Positions 27,512-41,700 of a DNA stretch of 64,000 nucleotides are shown piece by piece (position 1 is the stretch's first letter; every line of letters starts with the position of its first letter). Both the position numbers and the translations under genes were made by a program. Below the pieces are notes generated by a model, which saw only the letters and a list, made by a program, of their open reading frames with translations, searched no databases and was not told where the DNA came from. The DNA is from Mallotus nudiflorus (taxonomy: Eukaryota > Streptophyta > Magnoliopsida > Malpighiales > Euphorbiaceae), in the NCBI GenBank assembly GCA_947683625.1, contig CANTUR010000613.1:744001-808000 (forward strand), in the 5' to 3' direction.

Positions 27512-28512
27512 CTTTAATAACTTATATTATAATAATATTATATTCCAAATAAATACTCACCACATGTTTAAAAAGAAACAATAAATATATACATATACAT
27601 ATATATATGTCACACGTTAATTAAAAATATAACTATATATAATATATACATCCATAAAATTAATAAACCCTAAATGCTAAATATATATATGCATGTATAT
27701 GTATATATATATTAATATGATAAATAAAATCATGCATGGAATCATGCAATTATATAAAACGGACTAAAGTAAATAATAAATATTTATTTAGGCTTTAATT
27801 TTTCCAAAAATAAAATTCTCGGAAAAATTTTACGTAAGAAATTTAAAATAGTTAAAAATAATTTTAATAATTAACAAACTAATTAAATAATCAAATATAT
27901 TTATCAAAATTATTAACACTGTATATCCTGATATAGTTTAAAATTATTTAAAATCTCAGGATATTACAGTAAAATAAATAGATCTAGGCTCACTAATTAA
28001 TAAAAATGTAAACCTACCTTTATTCTCTTTCTCACTTGTAAATAAAATGTAAATCTAGCTAACTTTTTAATAAAATTAACATAGTTTATACTTAGGGATA
28101 TCGCGATCTTGAGTGCATTTTTTATGTGTAATTTTATTAACTAGATGCCTAGGGTTAGATGGATGTCAAATAGGGTTTAATAAAATTACATGTAATTGGA
28201 AGATGAAATAATCATTTATAAAATTATTCTAAATGAACATGAGACTAAGAGAAGTTAGTATTCCGTATCTAGAATCTCCTGGTTATGGTGCTAGCTTTCT
28301 TTTAGGGAATCGAGTACCACCTTTTCGATTTATCCTAGTTATTACCTTGGGTGGCGACTCCTCATCTCCACACCATGTCTTTGTGACAGTGGTTAGTGTG
28401 TTCTTTAAGGCCCTGAGCCTAAACAGTATCGCGGTTGGTAAAATCTTAGACGCACGCTAAACCTCGCCGTCTACACAATTTTTCAAATAATTAACCTAAA
28501 ATGGTTAAATTC

Positions 28513-29010
28513 ACAATTAGCTATATATATATATATATATAACTTTAATAACTTATATTATAATATAATAATATTATATTCCAAATAAATACTCACCACA
28601 TGTTTAAAAAGAAACAATATATATATACATATACATATATATATATATGTCACATGTTAATTTAAAATATAACTATATGTAATATATACATCCATAAAAT
28701 TAATAAACCCTAAATGCTAAATATATATATACATGTATATGTATATATATATATTAATATGATAAATAAAATCATGCATAGAATCATGCAATTATATAAA
28801 ACGGACTAACGTAAATAATAAATATTTATTTAGGTTTTAATTTTTCCAAAAATAAAATTCTCGGAAAAATTTTACATAAAAAATTTAAAATAGTTAAAAA
28901 TAACTTTAATAATTAACAAAGTAATTAAATAGTCAAATATATTTATCAAAATTATTAACACTACATATCTCGATGTAGTTTAAAATTATTTGAAATCTCG
29001 GGATATTATA
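28513..29010 (-). repeat. LTR 5'-end segment next to the outer element's internal region
   Basis: About 500 bp ending GGGATATTATA, the reversed LTR start with one C-to-T change. It is directly followed by reversed polypurine tract and pol-end sequence, so it is the 5' end of a 3' LTR in an element read on the minus strand. It best completes the outer LTR 11985-14640, because both pieces meet in (TA)n runs. Its sequence is strikingly close to 27511-27968 of the nested LTR, with only about 15 differences by eye, mostly small. Confidence 0.7.
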
Positions 29011-29118
29011 GTCTTCCCCCCTTACAAGAATTCGTCCCTGAATTCCAGAAAAATAAGATATACAAAATCAAGAAGGGAAGAGATATAGGTAAGAAGCTCG
29101 CATCTCAGCTTCAGTCTC
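29011..29118 (-). pseudogene. Last codons of gag-pol plus polypurine tract of the outer element
   Basis: On the minus strand this reads the end of the chromodomain (TEAEMRASYLYLFPS, then a stop), then 'gaattc...ggacgaattcttgtaaggggggaagac', then the LTR start. It matches the end of the intact copy at about 63405-63508. The reading frame is cut at 29118 by insertion of the solo LTR 29119-35497 and continues at 35498. The polypurine tract lies at about 29012-29023. Confidence 0.9.
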
Positions 29119-32100
29119 TGTCACGACCCAAAACAGGGGTCATGACTGGCACTAGGGAATAAAAATTCTTTCGAATTTGGAACCCGTAACAAGCCTTAAA
29201 ATAAATAAAAACTTGAAATAATAATAATAACATAAATAAAATATTTTGCAACGGAAATAATTTTCATAAATAAAATAAAGTAATGATCCATCAAACTCGT
29301 TTAAATAAACAAGTTCATTCTCATAATAAATAATATCTTTTAAATACAAATCTCAGTTCAAATATTTATAACACAAATCTTATACAAATATAATACATAA
29401 ATATCCCAACTGAGTACAACTACTGCAGTGTCTAGATTATAAAATAAATTAAGTAAGCAGTTTACATAGTGAAGCCGGGGCGGAAGAAATCCGGTGTATG
29501 GGTCTACTACTAAGGTATGAAGATGTAGACTCTCCTGAAAAATAATCAACAGAGGGGAGTCAAATCTCACTGAGTGAATTGCTATAATATATATACATGC
29601 ATAGCTAAATGACAATGCACACATTCAATAGTATATATAATAAATATATATACAGGAAAAATCACACAGATGTAGCAAAATCATTTATATAATACTGAAA
29701 ATAACATCTGTTTATGAAGGATCAAATAGAAGCCTAGAAAATCGTAACCTCAAAACAGTGTTAGACAACACTCTAGCCATACAGGTTCACTCGTTCCAAA
29801 TAGTTTCACTTGTTCCGTTTGGAAAGTAGATTGATGTCACGACCCAAAGCAGGGGCCATGACCGGCGCTAGGGAATGAGAATTCTTTCAAATCCAGAACC
29901 CGTAGTAAGCCTTAAAATAAAATAAAACATGCAATAATAATAACAACATAAATAATATATTCTGCAGCGGAAATAAAATCATAACTATTAAATTAATAGT
30001 CCACCAAATGAGATTAAATCGAACAACTCATCTCATATAAATAAACTTTTAATACAAATCCAGTTCAAATCTTTGAAATACATAACTCACATAAATATAA
30101 TGCATAAACTCCACAACTATTTACAACTACTACAGTCTCTAAATTATAAAATAAAACTCAGATAAGCAGTTTATATAGTGAAGTCAGGGCGGAAGAAATC
30201 TGGCGTATGGGTCTGCTACTGAGGTCTGAAGATGATGACTCTCCTGAAAAATAGTCAACGGAGGGGAGTCAGACCTCACTGAGTGAATTACTATAATATA
30301 TATACATGCATACTAAATGACAATGCACACAGTCAATAGTATATATAATAAATATATATACAAGCAAATTCACACAAATGCAGCAAAATCATTTTTATAT
30401 ATTTTTTAAAAATTATTGTTTATGAAGGATCAAATAGAACCCTAGAAAACTACAACCTCAAACAATGTTAGACAACACTCTAGCCATACAGGCTCACTTA
30501 TTCCAAATAAATTCACTTATTCCATTATAAATAGTAGACTGGCCTTGAGACACTAAGTCAACCGAACTCCAGCAGTCTGACTGTCAATGTGATTGGGCCC
30601 GAGACACTTTGTCAATCGAACTCCAGCAATCACACTCTCAATCACATCTCACATCACATAATTCAATCAAACCAATCAATATCCACAAATAGGTTAGTAA
30701 TATAGCCTAAATACTATCAGTGTACCAGTACGTACTCGGTCCTAGTGCTGCCCACTAGGTAGCACATTCTATTGATATCCTTCATTTATATAAATCATAC
30801 ATTCATAAATAAATGATGCATGAATTTTGATAAAATAGCAACATAAACCATATATATACTAAAAATATACCAAAAGTAAACCTAAGTAATACTTAAATCG
30901 TTTATGCATATTTTACTAAAATAAATCATACATTTCTAAAACATGCACCCTAAACATATATATATAAAATAACAACTCACTGTTATTGCACTCCTCGAGA
31001 TGGGTCTAATGGGTCTGGTCCACTGGGCCTCGGCCTCGACGTAACTAAACAAATAAACAACAACAGAAAGTCAGAATAAATCTAGTGGAAATTCCTAGAA
31101 ACTCGATCTAGAATACTAGACATAGAATTAGAATTAGAGTTTGACCGGACATCATGTTTTACCAGAATTCTACTGAAAATCTGGCAGAACCTCCCCTGTA
31201 AAACGGACATCTCTCTACTCAAAGAGTAGAGCCGGTCCTACAAAGAAAATACACTTCGAAATAATCACAGAACACAACCACAATCCCTCAATCGGACTCT
31301 AAACTACAATTTACTGATCGAGGTCCACAATTCACAGGACAATTACAAAATACCAAAAATGCCCTTTTATAATAAAAATACATTTTATGAATTCAAATTA
31401 CATAATTAACCCTAAAACATGTTAAAAACCGATAAAATCTCATTTATTTAGAAAAATTGTATATTATATATAAAATTTGAAAATAAATTACGAAAAATAG
31501 TTTTAATTAGTTAAAAATACTAAATAATTTGTAGAAATCATGTTTACACCTTAAATAACTATTAAAATCAATTTAATTAAAATTTTAACCAATTTAGTGT
31601 CAAATTACCAAAATACCCCTATATATATAAATTCTTTAAAATTAATCAAACATTCCCCAAAAATAGTATAATTACTCAAAATTAATTTTCTCAACATATA
31701 ATTCAATAATATCAATAAATACACTCAATTAACCAATTAATTTCAATTAAACACATAATTAACCTAATTTCCAAAAATTACATAAACTTAAATAAACTCA
31801 AAATAAATATATAAAATTCAAAAAAATTACCAAAAAATTCCTAAAATTCATTTCAACACCTATAATCACCATAAAACACAATTTCACAATTTAATTAATT
31901 TATTTTTGAAAATTAGAAAATATTAATAAAATAATAAAAAATTCACAAAAATCAAAATAAATTCCAAAAATTCCAAAAAAATTTACAGAGCAAGATTAAG
32001 CTACAAGGATAAAATTTTGTGAAGGGAGTTTACTTGAATCAATCAAATTGAAACTCAAAAAAATCAAGAACCTAATAGGCCGAAATTGCAAAATCGAAAC

Positions 32101-32444
32101 CTAAGGAAATCTAGACAATTTTAAGTGAAACAAAGCTTGGAATCACACTCACTAGATCTCAAGGAGAAGATAGAGACCGGCGGTGTCGAAAACAGTGGCC
32201 GAAATCACGTCGATCAGAGTTGAGTGGGAGTTTCGGCTTCCATAAAGAAATTCGACCAAACAATGTCAGAAAAGGGGAGAGAAGGCGGCGGGAATGGCTG
32301 GAGGTGGTGGTGGTGGCACGCCGGGAGGCACACCTACGGTGAAGAAACGGGATGACAAGCGGCGGAAATGGAGGAAAACCGATCGGGAGGGACAGGGATG
32401 GCAAAATGGTAAATAATTGGAACTTTGATTTTTGTTAAAAAATA

Positions 32445-32497
<53 letters not shown>

Positions 32498-35497
32498 CTA
32501 ATATAAAATCTCACACACATTTAATACTCACCACACATATATTTTAATATATTTAATCATTTATACACTTATAATTAATTAATTAATATTAAAATTAAAT
32601 AATAAAAATTAAGTTAATTAATTAAACCATAATTTAATTTAAATAAATACACATATATACATTTATTTAGCATTTTAAAATTATGTATGAGTTCATGCAA
32701 ATTCGTAAAACTAGTCAAAATAATTAATATTAAATTATTTACGTGTTAATTTTCCCGAAAATAAAATTCTCGAAATTTTTTTATCAAATAGCTTAAAATA
32801 ATATAAAACAATTAAAATTAGCTTTAATAAATAACAAACTCATAAAAATATCATAATTATGCATGAAAATTATTAACGCTGCATATCCCGATGCAGTTTA
32901 AAATAATTTAAAAACTCAAGATATTACAACTGGCTCCGAGACACTAAGTCAACCGAGCTCCAGTAATCTGACTATTAGTGTGATTAGCCCCAAGACACTT
33001 GGTCAACTAAGTTCCAGCAACCACACTTTCAAATCACATCTCACATCATAAAAATCAATCCAATCAATATCCACAAATAGGTTAGTAGTATAGCTGAAAT
33101 GTTATTGTCGTACCAGTACATACTCGGTCCTAGTGCTGCCCACTAGGTAGCACGTTCTATTGATATCCTTCATTTTATATAAAACATACATTCATAAAAC
33201 AAATGATGCATGATATTAAATAAAATAGCTACATAAACCATATATATACTAGAAATATACCAAAAATAAACCAAGTATATTTTCAGTATATATATATGTC
33301 AATAAAATTCAGTTTAACTATAAAATAAACTAGAAATAAACCATAAATATACTTAAAAACATTTTAAGTATAAATCATTAATAAAATATGCATATAATTT
33401 AAAATATACCAAAAATATACCAATCATATACCAAAAATAAACCTAAGCAATAATTAAATCATTTATGCATAATTTACTAAAATAAATCCTACATTTCTAA
33501 AAACATGCATCCTAAAACACGTATATATAAAATAACAACTCACAGTTATTGAGCTCCATGAGACAGGTTTGATGGTTCTGGTCCACTAAGCATCGGTCTC
33601 GGTGCAACTAAACAAATAAATGATAACACGACATTAGAATAAATCTATCAAAATTCTAAAGACTCGATCTAGAATCTTAGACACAGAATTAGAATAAGAA
33701 TTCGATTGGACATCATGTTTTACGAGAATTCTACCAAAAATTTGACAGAACTTCCCCTGTAAAACGGACATCTCTTTACTCAAAGAATAGAGCCGGTCAT
33801 ACAAAGAAACACACTTCAAGAATAAACACAGTTCACAATCCCTCGGTCGAACTTCAAACTACAATTTCACCGATCGAGGTTCACAATTCACGAGATAATT
33901 ATAGAACACATGAAAAATACCAAAATACATTTATAAATCCAAATTATATAATTAACCCTAAAACTTACTAAAAAATCAATAAAAACTCATTTATTTAGAA
34001 AAATCGTATATTATATATAATTTGAAAATAATTTACGAAAAATAGTTTTAATTAGTTAAAAATACTAAATAATTTTTAGAAATGATTTTTATACCTCAAA
34101 TAACTAGTAAAACCAATTTAATTATATTTTTAGCCAATTTAGTGCCAAATTATCAAAATACCCCTAGTTACATAAATTCCCTAAAATTAATCAAAAATTC
34201 ACCAAAAATAATATAATTACTCAAAATTAAATTTATCAACATATAATTCAATAATATAAATAAATATACTCAATTAACCAATTAAGTTCACTAAAACACA
34301 TATTTAACCTAATTTTCCCAAAGTTACATAAACTAAATAAATTCAAAATAATTATATAAAATTCACAAAAATTACAAATAAATTTCTAAAATGTATTTCA
34401 ACACCTATAAACACCATAAAACACAATTTCATAATTTAATTAATTATTTTTCAAAAATTAGAAAATATTAATAAAATAATAAAAAATTCACAAAAATCAA
34501 AATAATTCCTAAAAATTCTACAAAAATTCACAGAGCTAGATTAAGCTACAAGGATCAATGTTTGTGAAGGAAGATTGCATGAATTAACCAAATCGAAACT
34601 CAAAAAAATCAAAAATCTTAGTAGGCCGGAGATGATAAATTAAAACCTAGGGAAATCTAGACCATTTCAAATGAAACAAAGCTTGGAAATGCACTCACCG
34701 GAGCTCAAGAAAGAGATAGAGACCGGTAGGGCTCGAAATGGTGATCGAAAAGTCATCAATCGGAGCTAGGATCAATTTCGGCCTCTCACTCAAATTCTGG
34801 CCAAACCATGTCGGAGAAGAAGGCTCTGGATGTTGGAAATGGCTGGCAAGGGAGGTGGCACATCGAAGGGCACAATGAAGATGAAGGAAAGATGTGATCA
34901 GCGCCGAAAATGGGGAAGAAATTGATCGAGATGAGGAGGAAGAAGGTAATGGCAATTCTGTAAATAACTCAAACTTTATTTTTGATAATGATATTTTATG
35001 TATATATGTATATATATATATATCTAAATTTTATTATTTTAATATATAAATTAATACACACAATAAATATCCACCACACATTTTAATAATAATAATAATA
35101 ATATATATACACAATGACATATATACACACATTTAATTAATTAATATTAAAACTATATATTATAATTTAATTAAATTAAATAACCCTAATTTAACTTAAA
35201 TGAATGTACGTATATATATTTTATTTGACACTTTAAAATTATGCATGAACTCATGAAAATTCATAAAACCATTTAAAATAATTAATATTTAATTATTTAT
35301 GTTTTAATTTCTCTGAAAATAAAATTTCCGAAAAAATTTTACATAAATAACTTAAAATAATTAAAAATAATTAAAAATAATTAAAAATGACTTTAATAAA
35401 TAACAAACTCATTAAATAATCATAAATATATAAAAAAATTATTAACACTGCATATCCTAATGCAGTTTAAAATTATCTAAAAACTCGGGATATTATA
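29119..35497 (-). repeat. Solo LTR (chromovirus family) inserted in the pol chromodomain, TSD GTCTC
   Basis: A reversed LTR from TGTCACGACCC at 29119 to GGGATATTATA at 35497. It is flanked by GTCTC at 29114-29118 and 35498-35502. The two flanks are consecutive parts of the same pol reading frame (GGGAGAC then TGAAGC on the minus strand), which confirms a simple insertion. Its own sequence is 29119-29834 and 32929-35497 (about 3.28 kb). Another solo LTR lies at 29835-32928. Confidence 0.92.
29835..32928 (-). repeat. Solo LTR nested in the preceding LTR, diverged TSD
   Basis: A reversed 3094-bp LTR from TGTCACGACCC to AAGATATTACA. The five bases before it are ATTGA and the five after are ACTGG. 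The uninterrupted LTR copies read ACTGG here, so the left copy differs by one C-to-T and one G-to-A transition, consistent with a decayed target duplication. It contains a (TG)n/(TA)n run at about 32446-32497. The GC-rich leader patch is at about 32160-32400. Confidence 0.85.
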
Positions 35498-38400
35498 GTC
35501 TCCCATGTATGCTCCTCTACCCTGTTGCTGTGCCAAAGAACCTTGACCATCAAAATCTGCTTCAAACACAAGTGTCGAACTTGATAATCAATGATCGCCA
35601 CATGTTCTTCCATGAACGTCAGATCTTCATTCACTTCCACGCTATCGGGCTGCAACATATGTGAAGGGTCTGAGACATACTTCCTCAACATCGAGATATG
35701 AAACATCAGATGCACTTGAGACATACTCAGAGGCAAAGCCAACCGATATGTAGCAGTGCCAACTCTCTCCAAAATCTCGAACGGTCCTATATATCTCGGT
35801 GCTAACTTACCCTTCCTGCCAAATCTCATAACACCCTTCATCGGAGACACTTTTAGGAAAACAAAATCTCCAACTTGAAATTCCACATCTTGCACCTAGG
35901 ATCTGCATAGCTCTTTTGCCTGCTAACTGCGGTCTCTAATCTGCCTTTGATCACAGTGACTTTCTCTGCCGCATCTTGAACCATCTCAGGTCCAATCAAA
36001 GCTCTCTCTCTAATCTCATCCCAACTCAAAGGGGATCTACACTTCCTTCCGTACAAAGCCTCATATGGTGCCATTCCAATACTGCTATGGTAGCTATTAT
36101 TATATACAAACTCTACGAGTGGTAAATGATCATCCCAGCTACCTCCTAAATCCAAAACACACATCCTCAACATATCTTCCAATGTCTGGATTGTCCTCTC
36201 AAACTGACCATCTATTTGAGGATGAAAAGTAGTACTGAAGTCCAACCTAGTGCCCATTGCTTCCTGTAAATTTGCCAAAAATGAGAGGTAAATATTGAAC
36301 CTCTATCTGACACAATGGACACAGGTACTCTATGAAGGCACACAATATGCTTCATATACAGCTTCGTTAATCTAGCTACAGAATATATGGCTTTTATAGG
36401 CAAGAAATGTGCAAACTTGGTCAACCTATCTACAATCACCCAGATGGAATCATATCCATCCTTAGAACGAGGTAAACCAACCACAAAATCCATAGCTATC
36501 CTTTCCCACTTCCACTCAGGAATAGGAAGAGGCTGAAGCTTCCCAAAGGCTTTTAATACTCAGCTTTTACTTATTGACACATCAAGCACTTAGCAACATA
36601 ATCAGCGACATCCTTCTTCAATTTGTCCTACTAGTATAAACCTCTGGTACTGTGGTACATCTTAGTGACACCTGGATGTACGTTGTAAGCTGTAGAATGT
36701 GCTTCCTCTAGGATCTGCACTCTCAAATTATCCACATCAGGAACACACAATCTACCACTAATCCACAAAACACCATCATCATCGAGTGTGAAATCAGTGA
36801 ACTTCTCTACTCGAACATTCTCTATAAGCTCTTCTAGAATAGGATCTCGGCTCTAAGCTGCCTTAATCCTATCTCTTAGTATAGATCACACTTTAAACTG
36901 AGCTAGTAGTCCACTTGATCTACTCACCTTCATCATCAGACTTTAATCCACCAACAGATGCAACTCTTGGATCAACGGTCTCCTCTCCACACTGATATGA
37001 GCAAAACTACCTGAGGACTTCCTACTCAAGGCATTTGCTAACACATTAGCCTTACCTGGATGATATAAAATCTCACAGTCATAATCTTTCAACAATTCCA
37101 ACCACCTCCTCTGTCTCAAATTCAAATCTCTCTGATGGAAAATGTACTTAAGGCTCTTATGATCAGTAAAAATCTCACAAGTCACCCCGTACAAATAATG
37201 TCTCTAGATCTTAAGAGCAAAAATCAGTGCAACCATCTCAAGGTCATGTGTAGGATAGTTTTGCTCATGCTTCTTTAACTGCCTCAAAGCATAGGCTATC
37301 ACCCTACCATTCTGCATTAACACACAACATAGGCTAACTCTAGAGGCATCATAATAAACTGTGAACTTGTCTATACCATTAGGTAAAGCTAACACTGGGG
37401 TTATGGTCAACTTCTCCTTCAATAACTAAAAATTGTTCTCACAAGCTTCTGACCACTCAAATCTAACATTCTTTTGAGTCAAGTGAGCCATAGGAGCTGC
37501 AATTCTAGAAAAATCCTGTACAAACCTCATATAGTACCCGGCTAAACCCAAAAAACTTTGAATCTCCATAATTGAAGTCAGTGTAGGCCACTTAGACACT
37601 GCCTCAATCTTTTGTGGATCCACTTGAATACCTTCTTCAGACACCACGTGTCCAGGAAAAGCAACACTCTCTATCCAAAAATCACACTTCGATAATTTAG
37701 CATAAAGTTGATGTTCTCTCAGTGTCTGTAGTACAGTCCTCAAGTGATATACATGCTCCTCCATACTCCTCGAATACACCAGTATATCATCAATGAAGAC
37801 TACCATAAACTGATCCACATATGGTCTGAATACCCTGCTCATCAGGTCCATAAAAGCTATTGGTGCATTAGTCAAGCCAAAAGACATCACCAGAAACTCA
37901 TAATGACCATATCGAGTGCTGAATGCTGTTTTAGGAAAATCAATTTCACTGATCCACAACTGATGATAACTCGACCTCAAATCAATCTTAGAAAAGAACT
38001 GTGCACCCTGTAGCTGATCAAACAAGTCATCTATCCTCGGGAGAGGATACTTGTTCTTTACTATCACCTTATTCAACTCTCTATAGTCAATGCACAGTCT
38101 CAGGGTACCATCCTTCTTCTTCATAAACAAGACTGGTGGACCCCAAGGAGAAACACTAGGTCTAATGAAACCCTTATCCAACAACTCTTGTAACTCCTCC
38201 TTCAACTCTTTTAACTCTACATGAGCCATTCTATAGGGTAGCATAGATATAGGGGTAGTGCCTAGAACCACATCTATATAGAACTCAATCTCTCTGTGAG
38301 GTAGTAAACCTAGCAACTCCTCAGAAAACTCACAGGCAACAAGAACATCTGTGAGTGACAACTTTTCCACTGAAGTATCCCTGGCCAATGCTAAATATCC

Positions 38401-38792
38401 CTAATAACCTTTCCTTAGTAACTTCCTAACCGTAATAGCAGAAATGAGATTCTGAGGTGCTGAACTCCTATCACCCATAAACTTAAATTCTTCCTCACCA
38501 AGAATTCTGAAAGTCACCTTTTTACTCCGACAATCCACCATGGCATAGTGCTGAGATAACTAATCCATACCTAGAATAACATCAAACTCTATCACATTCA
38601 ACAGAATCAAATCAGTAGATAATTCTCTACCTCCGATAAGAACTGGACAACTAGAAAGAACAACATCGGTGTCCAAAGAATCACTTAGAGGAGTGGCGAT
38701 AGACAAAGGAAAGGCCATCCTCGAAGCTTGCCAACAAGACTTGAAAGCAAAAATAGGAGAAATGAATGTGTGGCATCCGAATCAAACAAAAC
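35498..38792 (-). pseudogene. Decayed pol (protease end to chromodomain) of the outer element
   Basis: Minus-strand continuation of the outer chromovirus. From right to left: protease active-site region at 38767-38792 (LFDSDATH, with Gly of D-S-G changed to Asp), the linker, reverse transcriptase with FIDD (37426-38388 is an open segment of 320 codons), RNase H (about 36943-37422), integrase (about 35850-36900) and chromodomain start (35498-35650). Several stops and frameshifts separate the open segments, for instance around 37423, 37195-37203 and 36212-36278. It is cut by a solo LTR at each end and is not functional. Confidence 0.93.
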
Positions 38793-41700
38793 TGTCACGA
38801 CCCAAAACAGGGGCCATGACCGGCGCTAGGGAACGGGAATTCTTTCGAATCCGGAACCCGTAGCAAACCTAAAAATAAAATAAATATGCAATAATAACCA
38901 TAAAAATATAATATGCAGCGGAAATAAAAATCATAATATCATTTCCCATAACAACTGGATTAAATCAAATCTCATCTCATCACATAGATGTATAAAATCT
39001 TTAATACAAATCCAGTTTATATATAATACATCTCTTTAAAATAAAGTACATGAAATCCAATACTGTAATTCATAACTACTACAGTGTCTAGATAAAATAA
39101 ATAAGACTCAAGTAGACAATTTACATAAAGAAGCCGGGGCGGAAGAAATCCGGCGTATCGACCTGCTACTGAGGTCTGAGGAAGTTGACTCTCCTGAAAA
39201 ATAGTCAACGGAGGGGAGTCAGACCTCACTGAGTGAATTACTATAATATATATACATACACACTAAATGATAATGCATACAGTCAACAGTATATGTGTAA
39301 TATGTATATATACAGGCAAATTCATACAGATGCAGAAAAATCATTTTTATATATTTTACTGAAAAATCCCAATTTATGAAGGATCACATAGAACCCTAGA
39401 ATATATCGCAACCTCAGAAAAATAGTGTTAACCAACACTCAAGCCATACAGGCTCACTTATTCCAAATACATCCACTTAATCCATATGGACAGTAGACTG
39501 GCCCCGAGACACTAAGTCAACCGAGCTCCAGCAGTCTGACTGCCAGTGTGATTGGCCCCGAGACACTTGGTCAACCGAGCTCCAGCAATCACACCCAAAC
39601 CACATCTCACATATCGAATAATCATAATCAAATCAATATCCACAAATAGTTAGTAACATAGCCTAAAGCTATAGGCGTACCGGTACGTACTCGGTCCTAG
39701 TGCTGCCCACTAGGTAGCACGTTCTATTGATATCCTTCATTAATAATAATGTAAAACATTCATCCACAAAAATAAATGATGCATGAATATAAATGAAATA
39801 ACAATATAATCCATATATATACCGAAAATATACCAAACATAAACCAGGTATATTTTGAGTATATATATGTCAAATAAATCCAATCAAATCATGAATTAAA
39901 CTAAAAATATATTTGAAAACATTTTAAATATATTTTATTAATAAAACATGTATATAATTTATTATATACCAAAAATATACCAAAAATATACTTGAATATA
40001 AATCATATTATTTATGCATATTCAGTCAAAATAAAACATGCATCTTCTAAATCATGCATCCTAAGCATATATATATAATATAGTAACTCACCTAATGCGC
40101 TCCACGAGACAGGTCCGACGGGCCTGGTCCACTAACCCTCGGTCTCGGCGCAACTAAACAAGAAATAATTAACCGATATCAGAATAACCCTAACAGAAAT
40201 CCTAGAATTCAATCTAGAGTATTCAAATACAGAAACAGAATTAGGGTTCGACTGGATATCACGTTTTACGAGAATTCTACCGAAAATCCGGCAGAACCTC
40301 CCCTGTAAAACGGACATCTCTCTACTCAAAAGAGTAGAGCCAACCCTACAAAGAAATACACTTCAAAAAAATGAGCTCAACACAATCAAAATCCCACGGT
40401 CGGACTCCAAACTACAGTCCACCGACCGGGATCCACAAACACAGAATATATTCCAGATATACTAAAAATATCCTTAAATCACAGAAATACATTTCATACG
40501 TAGAAATTACATAATTAACCTTGAAACACTGTAAAAACCGATAAAACTCATTTTATTAGAACAACCGTATATTATATATATAATTGAAAATAATTTACGA
40601 AAAATAGTTTTAATTAGTTAAAAATACCAAATATTTTGTAGAAATCATTTTTATACCTTAAATAAATATTAAAACCAATTAAATTACATTTTTAGACAAT
40701 TTAGGGTAAAATTACCAAAATACCCCTATATATATAAATATACTTAAATTACTTCAAAAATTCACCAAAAATCATACAATTATCCAAAATTAATTTTCTC
40801 AACATATTTATCAATAATATCAATATTTAAACTCAATTAACCAATTAAATTCAATTTAAAACATAATTAACCTAATTTTACAAAATCACATAAACTTCAA
40901 TAATTAAAAATAAATACTTAGAAATTCATAAAAATTCCAAATAAATTCCTATAATTCATTTCAACACCTAATCCAACCATAAACTCAAATTTCATAATTT
41001 AAATAATTAATTTCCGAAAATTAGAAAATAATATTAAAATATTCAAAAATACCCAAAAATCCAAACAATCTCCAAAAATTCTACAAAAATTCATACATGT
41101 AGATTAAGCTACTAGGAACAACATTTGTGAAGGAATTTTCCATGAATCATCCAATTCGAAGCTCAAAAAAATCGAAAACCCTAATAGGCTGAAATTTTCA
41201 AATCGAAACCTAAGCAATTCTAGACCATTTTAGCTCAAACCAAAGCTAGAATCACACTCATCGGAGCTCAAGGAGAAGAAAGAGACCGGCGGTGTCGAAA
41301 ACGGTGGCCGGAATCGGAAGTTATGAAGAAATGGAGCTTCGACCGGAAATGGGGAAGAAAGGGCTTGCCGGCGCCGGGGAAGGGGGCTAGGGGCGGCGGA
41401 GTGGCTGGCTGAGGAAGGTGGAGCTCCTGGTGGCACACCGACGGCCGGAAATCGGAAGTTGCAGCGGTGGGGAGTGAGGTGGGTGGTCGGGCGCGCGGGA
41501 GAAGGGAAGAAGAAGAAGAAAAAGAAAAAGAAAGAAAAAGGAAGGAAAAAGAAAAAGAAAAAGAAAAAGAAAGAAAAAGGAAAAAAAAAAGAAAAAAAAG
41601 AAAAAATAAAATAAATTAAAATAATTAAATATTAATAAATAAATAATAATAAAATAATAAATTTTAATAATTTAATAATAAATAAAATAGTCAAATAATA

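Larger units (their letters stand above)
21503..27968 (-). repeat. Minus-strand chromovirus LTR nested in the TGTAAGC LTR
   Basis: A reversed family LTR. Its left end is mutated (ACAACGACCC instead of TGTCACGACCC), and its right end is GGATATTACA at 27968. Own sequence is 21503-22246 and about 25479-27968. In between lies the plus-strand LTR 22247-25448. About 160 bp of this LTR, counted against the copy at 38793-42032, is missing at that junction, including the hairpin and palindrome. No clear target duplication was found around it. It is presumably a solo LTR because no internal sequence flanks it. Confidence 0.8.
19857..28475 (+). repeat. Solo LTR of a different LTR-retrotransposon family, TSD CAATT
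   Basis: Starts TGTAAGCACCC and ends CGTCTACA, flanked by CAATT at 19852-19856 and 28476-28480. Excluding a nested LTR at 21503-27968, its own length is about 2.15 kb (19857-21502 and 27969-28475). The end region contains 'ggtggcgactcc', a phrase I associate with Tat/Ogre-type gypsy LTRs. That family assignment is from memory and uncertain. No coding region is present, so it is a solo LTR. It sits in the truncated minus-strand LTR 14641-28512. Confidence 0.8.
14641..28512 (-). repeat. Second-level minus-strand chromovirus LTR, truncated and interrupted
   Basis: A second reversed LTR begins TGTCACAACCC inside the (TA)n of the outer LTR. Its own sequence is 14641-14855, 18102-19856 and about 28481-28512. 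The gaps are the solo LTRs 14856-18096 and 19857-28475, each with matching target duplications. The sequence after 28480 aligns with the outer LTR near 13725, so the piece is collinear up to about LTR position 1750. It then stops at a (TA)n run at 28512, with about 0.9 kb or more missing. Whether the sequence beyond 28512 belongs to this LTR (internal deletion) or to the outer LTR cannot be decided by eye. Confidence 0.7.

Noticed and set aside
27396..27584. 62-codon frame of alternating Tyr-Ile
   Set aside because: It is a translation of the (TA)n microsatellite.
32159..32404. Pro/Ser-rich short frames in GC-rich LTR patches (also 3849-4058, 15365-15589, 34695-34955, 41230-41436)
   Set aside because: They fall in the low-complexity GC-rich leader-like patch, differ in frame between copies and have no recognisable domain.
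35490..35510. Apparent 3' deletion of the outer element joining pol directly to an LTR
   Set aside because: The GTCTC duplication at 29114-29118 and 35498-35502, and the exact continuation of pol at 29118, show that the LTR 29119-35497 is simply a solo LTR inserted in pol.
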